Part shown: in pieces, positions 6,484 through 11,402 of the stretch | Position numbering within the stretch: the first letter of the stretch is position 1 | Layout of the letters: every line of letters starts with the position of its first letter | From: Propionibacteriaceae bacterium | GTDB lineage: Bacteria; Actinomycetota; Actinomycetes; Propionibacteriales; Propionibacteriaceae | Assembly (NCBI GenBank): GCA_009781325.1 | Contig: WQYJ01000050.1 | Location: 1 to 11,402, forward strand | Direction: 5' to 3' | DNA length: 11,402 bases | Notes under the pieces: generated by a model | Seen by the model: only the letters and a program-made list of their open reading frames with translations | Told to the model about the DNA's origin: nothing | Database searches by the model: none | Made by a program: the position numbers and the translations under genes

Positions 6484-8907
6484 TCAGAGCTTTTCAATCG
6501 GTGAGTGTTTAATGGAAAGACGCTTGGTGCCATAGGAGCCAAAGTCAACCTCGGCTCGGGGGTCTCCCTCGTGATCGAACACCGCTGTGACCGTACCCAA
6601 TCCAAAGGAGGAGTGAAGCACTTTGTCTCCGACAACCAGGGTGATTGACTTCTTAGGCAGAGCTGTCGTTGAGCGGATCGAGGATTCTGAGAATGCAGGC
6701 TCTGAACGCACAGACCGCTCCGGCTTGCGATGCCCCGAAGGTTTCGCCGAAGCAGCCCAGTTCGCGACCCGCTCCATACGCCTCCATTCGATGAATCGGG
6801 CAGGAATCTCATCTAAGAACCGACTGCCTGGATTGTACGCCGGAGTGCCCCACATTGTCCTTACCACTGCACGAGTGACATACAACCTTTTGCGCGCGCG
6901 GGTCAAACCGACATACGCAAGACGGCGTTCTTCTTCCAGTTCCTTGCGATTGCCCATAGTCCGCTCATGGGGGAACAAGCCCTCCTCAAAGCCGGTCACG
7001 AAGACGGTGTCGAATTCCAAGCCCTTGGCAGTGTGAAGTGTCATCAGAGTCACCACACCCTCCCCTTGAAGCCCTTCGGGAATCTCGTCGGAATCGGCGA
7101 CGAGCGCGATTCGCTCCAAGAATGCAGGCAGGGAATCATCCGGCTCAGGCGCACCGAGGAGTGAACTGTCTAGATGATCAGGCGGCGCAGGGTCCACTAT
7201 CCACTGCTCATCATCTCCTGCCAGCGGATCATCGTCGTGGGTAAGCTCCTGGTCAACCGGGACATCGACCTCATAAGCAGCACCGACAAACTCTGCAGCC
7301 ACAGCGATCAACTCAATGAGGTTCTCCAAACGAGTCTCATCCTGGGGATCCGCGGAATCTTTATACATCCTCAGCAAACCGGATTGATCCAAGATCGAGC
7401 GCAGAATCTCATCAGCAGGAACCCGGTCGGCAACCATCTGGCGGTGGTGCGACATCAGATCGGCGAATTCTTGCAGCGGCTTGACTGCGCGCGTACTTAG
7501 TGTGGAAATCTCAGATAAGTGTTCTAGGGTTTCAGTGATCGAAATTGCGTGAGTACGGGCGTAGCTCCGTAAAGCTTCCTCTGTTGTCGCCCCGATCCCG
7601 CGTCGAGGTACATTCAGAATTCTCTCCACCGACACGTCATCAGCCGGGTTCGCAATCGCCCGCAAATATCCGATGGCATCGCGGACTTCCTTACGCTCAT
7701 AGAACTTCACACCCCCGACGATCTTGTAGGGAACCCCCAAGCGAATGAAGACATCCTCCAGGGCCCGTGACTGAGCATTCGTACGATAGAAAACGGCGGT
7801 GTCCTTGAACCGCGACTGCCCGTCAGCCGCCAAAGCCTTGACCTCGTCAGCGATGAACCGAGCCTCGTCATGCTCGGTGTCCCCGACATAGCCGATGATC
7901 GAAGGCCCATCTCCGGCATCAGTCCACAGGTTCTTCTCTGGGCGGTCCTTATTATGCTTAATCACCGCATTTGCCGCAGACAGGATGGTCTGGGTTGATC
8001 GGTAATTCTGCTCCAGTTGGATCACCCTGGCGCGAGGAAAATCATTCTCAAAAGACAGGATGTTAGAAATCGAAGCCCCGCGGAAAGCATAGATAGATTG
8101 ATCGGAATCCCCCACAACCATCAACTCCGGGGGATCTACCTTGTCGGGTCCAGTTTCTGGAGCACACAGCAACTGAATCAGAACATATTGGGCATGATTA
8201 GTGTCCTGATATTCATCAACTAGGACATGGCGGAAGCGGCGCCGATACCTGTCACGAATGTCATCGAACTGGGTCAATAGCCTTACTGTCAGCATCAGCA
8301 GGTCATCGAAATCCAGAGCCTGTGCCTTGGCTAACCGGGCTTGATACTCACCATAGACCTCTGCATAGATCGTCTGCGGGAAGCGAAGATCCTTATCCAG
8401 CACCTGTACTTCATCAACCAGGGCATTCTTCTGATCAGAAATCCAGGACCGCACCGAGCGAATAGGAAACTTCTTAGCATCCAGATTCTTCTCCCGCAGG
8501 ATCGTCGAGAGCAGCCGCCGCGAGTCGGTGTCATCATAGATCGAGAAAGACTTGGCATATCTCAGTCTGTCGATGTCAGCACGCAGGATGCGTACGCACG
8601 CGCTGTGGAAAGTCGACACCCACATGAAGCGTGAACGATTCCCGACCAACTCCGCGACACGCTCGCGTACCTCCGAAGCAGCCTTGTTGGTGAAGGTAAT
8701 CGCCAAGATTGCCCCAGGATGCACGTCCCGCTCCGCGATCAGATAGGCCACTCGCCGAGTAAGGACGCGGGTTTTCCCTGAGCCGGCGCCCGCAACAACC
8801 AACAGGGGTGATCCCCAATGCGTGACCGCGTCGCGCTGGGGTGGATTGAGATCCCCCAGTAGTGCTTCGGCCCGGGTGTTTCGCGTGTCATCGTTGAAGG
8901 TATCCAT
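6484..8907 (-). CDS. pcrA: UvrD/PcrA-type superfamily 1A DNA helicase
   Basis: An ATP-driven 3'-5' DNA helicase of the UvrD/PcrA/UvrD1 group, acting in nucleotide excision repair, removal of blocked complexes and replication restart. With the start used here (807 residues) I see the Q motif LNPPQRDAV, Walker A AGAGSGKT (39-46), motif Ia TFTNKAASEVRERV, Walker B VDEYQDT (230-236), motif III GDSDQSIYAFRGA (266-278), motif IV LEQNYRST (298-305), motif V TLHTAKGLEFD, the EEGLFPH signature and motif VI LAYVGLTRARKRL. The C-terminal 50 or so residues form the Tudor-like domain (VGDKVLHSSFGLGTV), which binds RNA polymerase in PcrA proteins. I prefer the ATG at 8905-8907. A GTG at 8940 would add 11 residues, but a TAGAGT -10-like box lies between the two. 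No Shine-Dalgarno precedes either start. In M. tuberculosis uvrD1 also lies a few genes from perM-purN-purH, so the neighbourhood is conserved. Confidence 0.95.
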   Translation of the reverse strand: MDTFNDDTRNTRAEALLGDLNPPQRDAVTHWGSPLLVVAGAGSGKTRVLTRRVAYLIAERDVHPGAILAITFTNKAASEVRERVAELVGNRSRFMWVSTFHSACVRILRADIDRLRYAKSFSIYDDTDSRRLLSTILREKNLDAKKFPIRSVRSWISDQKNALVDEVQVLDKDLRFPQTIYAEVYGEYQARLAKAQALDFDDLLMLTVRLLTQFDDIRDRYRRRFRHVLVDEYQDTNHAQYVLIQLLCAPETGPDKVDPPELMVVGDSDQSIYAFRGASISNILSFENDFPRARVIQLEQNYRSTQTILSAANAVIKHNKDRPEKNLWTDAGDGPSIIGYVGDTEHDEARFIADEVKALAADGQSRFKDTAVFYRTNAQSRALEDVFIRLGVPYKIVGGVKFYERKEVRDAIGYLRAIANPADDVSVERILNVPRRGIGATTEEALRSYARTHAISITETLEHLSEISTLSTRAVKPLQEFADLMSHHRQMVADRVPADEILRSILDQSGLLRMYKDSADPQDETRLENLIELIAVAAEFVGAAYEVDVPVDQELTHDDDPLAGDDEQWIVDPAPPDHLDSSLLGAPEPDDSLPAFLERIALVADSDEIPEGLQGEGVVTLMTLHTAKGLEFDTVFVTGFEEGLFPHERTMGNRKELEEERRLAYVGLTRARKRLYVTRAVVRTMWGTPAYNPGSRFLDEIPARFIEWRRMERVANWAASAKPSGHRKPERSVRSEPAFSESSIRSTTALPKKSITLVVGDKVLHSSFGLGTVTAVFDHEGDPRAEVDFGSYGTKRLSIKHSPIEKL

Positions 8908-8917
8908 GAGGGAATCA

Positions 8918-8923
8918 ACTCTA
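8918..8923 (-). promoter_or_regulatory. Putative -10 box of pcrA
   Basis: TAGAGT on the minus strand ends 10 bases before the ATG at 8907, which implies a leader of only a few bases. It lies in an 8-base string, GTAGAGTT, also present ahead of purN. No good -35 is seen. If real, it excludes the upstream GTG start. Confidence 0.35.
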
Positions 8924-9043
8924 CGACGAGGTACCGACACTGGCGGGGATTAGCCCATGGTGTGGCTGGAAGAGGGGTTGGCTCAGGTTCGACTCAGGGG
9001 CAGTCCAGGGTGAATCCTCTGCGGATTCCGAGCGCCTCCTATT

Positions 9044-9049
9044 TACAAT
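9044..9049 (+). promoter_or_regulatory. Putative -10 box, leaderless start of the GlsB-like gene
   Basis: TACAAT is close to the TATAAT consensus and is followed by exactly 6 bases and then the ATG at 9056. This places +1 on the A of the start codon. There is no Shine-Dalgarno upstream, which agrees with a leaderless message. Confidence 0.5.
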
Positions 9050-9055
9050 GGATGC

Positions 9056-9316
9056 ATGGGTACATTTGCATTTCTTATTCTAGGAGCTATTGCAGGCAGC
9101 ATCGCTCGAATTCTCCTCCCCGGTCGCATCGGCGGTGGATTACTGAAAGCCATGTTTTTCGGGGCCATCGGCGCACTCGTCGGTGGATGGCTGTCTACCT
9201 TGGCTTTCAATGTCAGCCTTGGAACCTTCTGGGATCTGCGCACATGGGTGATCGCTATCGCCGGATCAGCACTGGTTTTGCTCGTCTGGGGCGCACTTAC
9301 CGGCAAGAAAAGGTAA
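9056..9316 (+). CDS. GlsB/YeaQ/YmgE-family stress-response membrane protein
   Basis: 86 residues with three hydrophobic segments: about 3-20, 30-51 and 62-82. Gly-rich turns lie between them (ARILLPGRIGGG, GAIGALVGGW) and a short basic tail, GKKR, ends the protein. This length, the N-terminal GxIAGSIAR-type motif and the LLPG turn are typical of the transglycosylase-associated (PF04226) family of small membrane proteins, often induced by stress. No biochemical activity is established for the family. The start is the third of three closely spaced ATGs (9048, 9052, 9056); only 9056 is in frame, and it lies 6 bases behind a TACAAT box. It is divergent from pcrA (148 bp between starts) and ends 2 bp from the stop of the convergent response regulator gene, leaving no room for a terminator. 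Confidence 0.88.
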   Translation: MGTFAFLILGAIAGSIARILLPGRIGGGLLKAMFFGAIGALVGGWLSTLAFNVSLGTFWDLRTWVIAIAGSALVLLVWGALTGKKR

Positions 9317-9318
9317 GC

Positions 9319-9963
9319 TCACACCAACTTACGGTCTGTCGCCCACCGGGTGAGTTGATGACGGTTGGAGAGTTGGAGCTTCCGCAGCACACTCGACACA
9401 TGAGTTTCAACTGTTTTCACCGAAATGAACAGTTCCCTGGCTACCTCTCGGTACGAGTAACCCCTCGCAATTAAGCGCATCACTTCCTGTTCGCGTGTTG
9501 ACAACCGATCCAAGTCTTCGTCGACTGAGGTGACTTCAATCGATCCAGAGAAAGCGTCAAGTACGAACCCCGCCAAGCGCGGTGAGAAGACTGCATCACC
9601 TTCGGCTACGCGGATAATCGCATCCACCAGATCCACCCCTGAGATGGACTTCGTGACATACCCGCGGGCACCAGCGCGAATCGTACCAATAACATCCTCA
9701 GCCGCATCGGAGACTGACAAGGCCAGATAGCAGACATGCTCCATCCCGGCTTGTTTCATGACTTCGACTCCCCCGCCGCCGGGCAGGTGGACATCCAGCA
9801 GGACCACATCAGGGTTCTCCTTGCGGATCACTGCTACCCCGGAAGCAACATCTTCCCCCTCGCCGACCACATCGACAGCACCGGATATCTCATGGCGTAC
9901 GCCGGTACGCAGCATAGCGTGATCATCCACGATGACCACTCGATAACGAGGTTGTTCATTCAT
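9319..9963 (-). CDS. NarL/LuxR-type response regulator
   Basis: 214 residues. The N-terminal receiver domain shows the acidic pair Asp13-Asp14, the phosphoacceptor Asp57 in VVLLDVHLPGGGG, Ser83 in LALSVSD and Lys105 in GYVTKS. The C-terminal GerE/LuxR helix-turn-helix (about 150-214) shows LSTREQEVMRLIARGYSYREVA-type spacing and KTVETHVSSVLRKL. Its cognate kinase lies directly upstream. The stop of the kinase and the ATG of this gene overlap in the 8 bases ATGAATGA, and AGGA lies 8 bases ahead of the ATG, so translation is probably coupled. It likely activates or represses genes in answer to an envelope signal; its targets cannot be read from this window. The nearest candidate is the convergent GlsB-like gene. 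Confidence 0.95.
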   Translation of the reverse strand: MNEQPRYRVVIVDDHAMLRTGVRHEISGAVDVVGEGEDVASGVAVIRKENPDVVLLDVHLPGGGGVEVMKQAGMEHVCYLALSVSDAAEDVIGTIRAGARGYVTKSISGVDLVDAIIRVAEGDAVFSPRLAGFVLDAFSGSIEVTSVDEDLDRLSTREQEVMRLIARGYSYREVARELFISVKTVETHVSSVLRKLQLSNRHQLTRWATDRKLV

Positions 9964-11194
9964 GTCCGTTTCCTTCCTGCGTCAACGGCATCGACAGGTG
10001 AATCTCTGTCCCTTCTCCTGGTGTGGAGCGTATGTCGACCTGTCCGCCGTAGTTCATCATGCGATCGACAATGGAACGCCTGATTCCCATCCGGTCCTCT
10101 TCGATGTCTTCCACCCTAAAACCGCAGCCGCGATCCCTCACATAGGCCTCAGCGTGTCCGGCACTGATCTCAGCGTACACGTCGATCTTGTCGGCTCCTG
10201 AATGCTTGGCAGCATTGAGAATCGCCTCGCGCACTGCCCGGACAACCGCATCGATTTCAACGGTCATCTCATGGTCACCGACGGTGACCAGTTCGACTGC
10301 TACCGGGTAGGTGGCTTCTAATTCGGCGATGACATCCTTCAACGCTGTTGTAGCCGATTCGTCGTCGGTGTGCTCGGCATAGAGCCACTCGCGAAGCTCC
10401 TTCTCCTGGCGCCGAGCTAACTGGGCAACAGCCTTAGCATCGCCAGCACGCTTCTGCATTACAGCTAGGGTCTGGAGGACCGAGTCATGGAGATGGGCAG
10501 CCATGTCGGCTCGTGTCTGAGCAATCAACTCAGCTTGCTTGGCTTCCTCAGATCGCGGCGGACGCAGAAGCCACGGCAGAATGATCAGTACGCAACCTGC
10601 CATCGCGGCTCCTATGAAGAAGAAGGTCGCCTCGTACGGCTCCGTCATCGGGAACAGCGAAACCGAGAGGCGTTTCCAGCCATCGGTGAGAAGAATGGTG
10701 CCTGATGTCCACGCCAAAAGAACCCCGAGGAAAATCACCAAGGAGCGCCCCCAGCGGGGCCACCCAACCTCCCGAGTCAGCCACACTAGCGCAACCCCGA
10801 GCCCCAGGGTGCACCCGTACACAGCATTGAGCCCCACCCAAGAGGTGTCGTATAACCGGATAAGAAAGGCGATAGCCATCCCGACAATGAAGCAACCAAT
10901 CCAGCCGAATAGTCTCTGCCATCGAGTCTTTCGCTGGACGACCCGCAATCCTTGGCGCTCAGCAGCAACCAGACCGATGGGGACATTCTTTTCTTCGCGG
11001 GGAATCAGCAGCCACAGTACGGCGTACGCCACGGCTCCAGAAAGTTTCCATCCGCAGCCCAGTACGAACACAGCGCGTATCGCCCAAACCGGCAAACGCG
11101 AATGGGTACTTAATCCAGCAGCAACCCCAGCCACAAGCGCGCGATCCAAGACCCGATAGGCCTTAGGAGGGTTCACCGCGGAAGCTTCACTCAC
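9956..11194 (-). CDS. PspC-domain membrane sensor histidine kinase (HisKA_3 type)
   Basis: 412 residues. Residues 11-65 form a PspC domain with the VAGVAAGLS motif and a hydrophobic helix ending in VLWLLIP. Four more hydrophobic segments follow, near 95-115, 120-140, 151-170 and 190-210. The dimerisation region carries the phosphoacceptor His236 in HLHDSVLQ. The HATPase domain has the N-box Asn327 (EAILNAAKHSGA), the G1 Asp354 (DRGCGF) and a MGIRRSI G2 motif. With so little extracytoplasmic sequence, it most likely senses the membrane itself or a partner through PspC, which in other bacteria responds to envelope stress. That is inference. The start is a GTG at 11192-11194. GAGGGG abuts it with no spacer, so initiation is unusual. 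A tiny frame (ATG at 11203-11205, four codons) ends in a TGA overlapping this GTG. The gene overlaps the response regulator by 8 bp. Confidence 0.93.
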   Translation of the reverse strand: MSEASAVNPPKAYRVLDRALVAGVAAGLSTHSRLPVWAIRAVFVLGCGWKLSGAVAYAVLWLLIPREEKNVPIGLVAAERQGLRVVQRKTRWQRLFGWIGCFIVGMAIAFLIRLYDTSWVGLNAVYGCTLGLGVALVWLTREVGWPRWGRSLVIFLGVLLAWTSGTILLTDGWKRLSVSLFPMTEPYEATFFFIGAAMAGCVLIILPWLLRPPRSEEAKQAELIAQTRADMAAHLHDSVLQTLAVMQKRAGDAKAVAQLARRQEKELREWLYAEHTDDESATTALKDVIAELEATYPVAVELVTVGDHEMTVEIDAVVRAVREAILNAAKHSGADKIDVYAEISAGHAEAYVRDRGCGFRVEDIEEDRMGIRRSIVDRMMNYGGQVDIRSTPGEGTEIHLSMPLTQEGNGHE

Positions 11195-11260
11195 CCCCTC
11201 AGCATTCCACGTTAGGTAGGTGCGTGTCGAGAGAACGCGACAAAGCCAACGGTCCCGCCC

Positions 11261-11376
11261 CCGGTCATCCTGCCGCAGGCAGGACCCCCGGAAGCCAACC
11301 TAGGGTCTTGGGAAAAGATCCACCCACAGTCCATACATCAGCCGCCGGAGGTCCTGCCTGGCGGCAGGATGACAGC
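11261..11376. repeat. Second, diverged copy of the palindromic element, inverted relative to the array
   Basis: Arms 11261-11296 and 11340-11376 are imperfect inverted repeats with the same TCCTGCC/GGCAGGA cores as the array at 3044-3427. The loop 11297-11339, read on the minus strand, keeps the ends GTATGGACT and AGACCCTA found in the array loop, while its centre differs. So the whole element of about 116-120 bp is conserved, in opposite orientation. It lies 66 bp upstream of the kinase gene start. The remaining bases to the window edge show nothing recognisable, and no target-site duplication is obvious. Confidence 0.88.
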
Positions 11377-11402
11377 TGTGTTGAACTAACTAACGGCTGT
11401 GC

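Noticed and set aside
10539..11159. 206-codon plus-strand frame opposite the histidine kinase
   Set aside because: It is the complement of a clearly coding kinase gene, Arg/Ser/Pro/Thr-rich, and has no family resemblance.

Overview
The window looks like chromosomal DNA of an actinobacterium (Actinomycetota). The order perM-like (DUF6350) > purN > purH on one strand is the arrangement known in Mycobacterium tuberculosis (Rv0955-Rv0957). The UvrD/PcrA helicase is of the actinobacterial UvrD1 type, and a PspC-domain histidine kinase overlaps a NarL-type regulator. Start sites with a -10 box and no Shine-Dalgarno are also typical of the phylum. G+C is moderate (high 50s % by eye). A Propionibacteriaceae-like or related moderate-GC host is possible, but I cannot fix the genus.

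Layout, left to right. (1) 1-791, plus strand: the 3' part of a large DUF499-type ATPase gene, a family often found in anti-phage loci. It runs off the left edge and converges on purH across 76 bp. (2) 868-2977, minus strand: purN-purH, overlapping by 11 bp, for two formyl transfers and the final ring closure of IMP synthesis. (3) 2978-3470: a gene-free stretch dominated by four 88-bp tandem units built around a 37-bp palindromic arm. (4) 3471-5165, minus: a polytopic DUF6350/PerM-like membrane protein with a long charged tail. (5) 5240-6391, minus: a lipoprotein made of WG repeats, clearly lower in G+C than its neighbours. (6) 6484-8907, minus: a PcrA/UvrD1 DNA helicase. (7) 9056-9316, plus: a small GlsB/YeaQ/YmgE-type membrane protein. 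(8) 9319-11194, minus: a two-component pair, with the PspC-histidine kinase first and its LuxR/NarL regulator second. (9) 11261-11376: a second, diverged and inverted copy of the palindromic element seen at 3044-3163.

Most of the window is ordinary core genome: purine synthesis, DNA repair, envelope homeostasis and stress sensing. Accessory material sits at three points: the DUF499 ATPase at the left edge, the WG-repeat lipoprotein between pcrA and perM, and the REP/MITE-like palindromic element in two intergenic regions. Any larger novel system would lie mostly left of base 1, where the rest of the DUF499 locus should be. Inside the window the least explained structure is the palindrome family, whose loop as well as its arms is conserved between distant copies.
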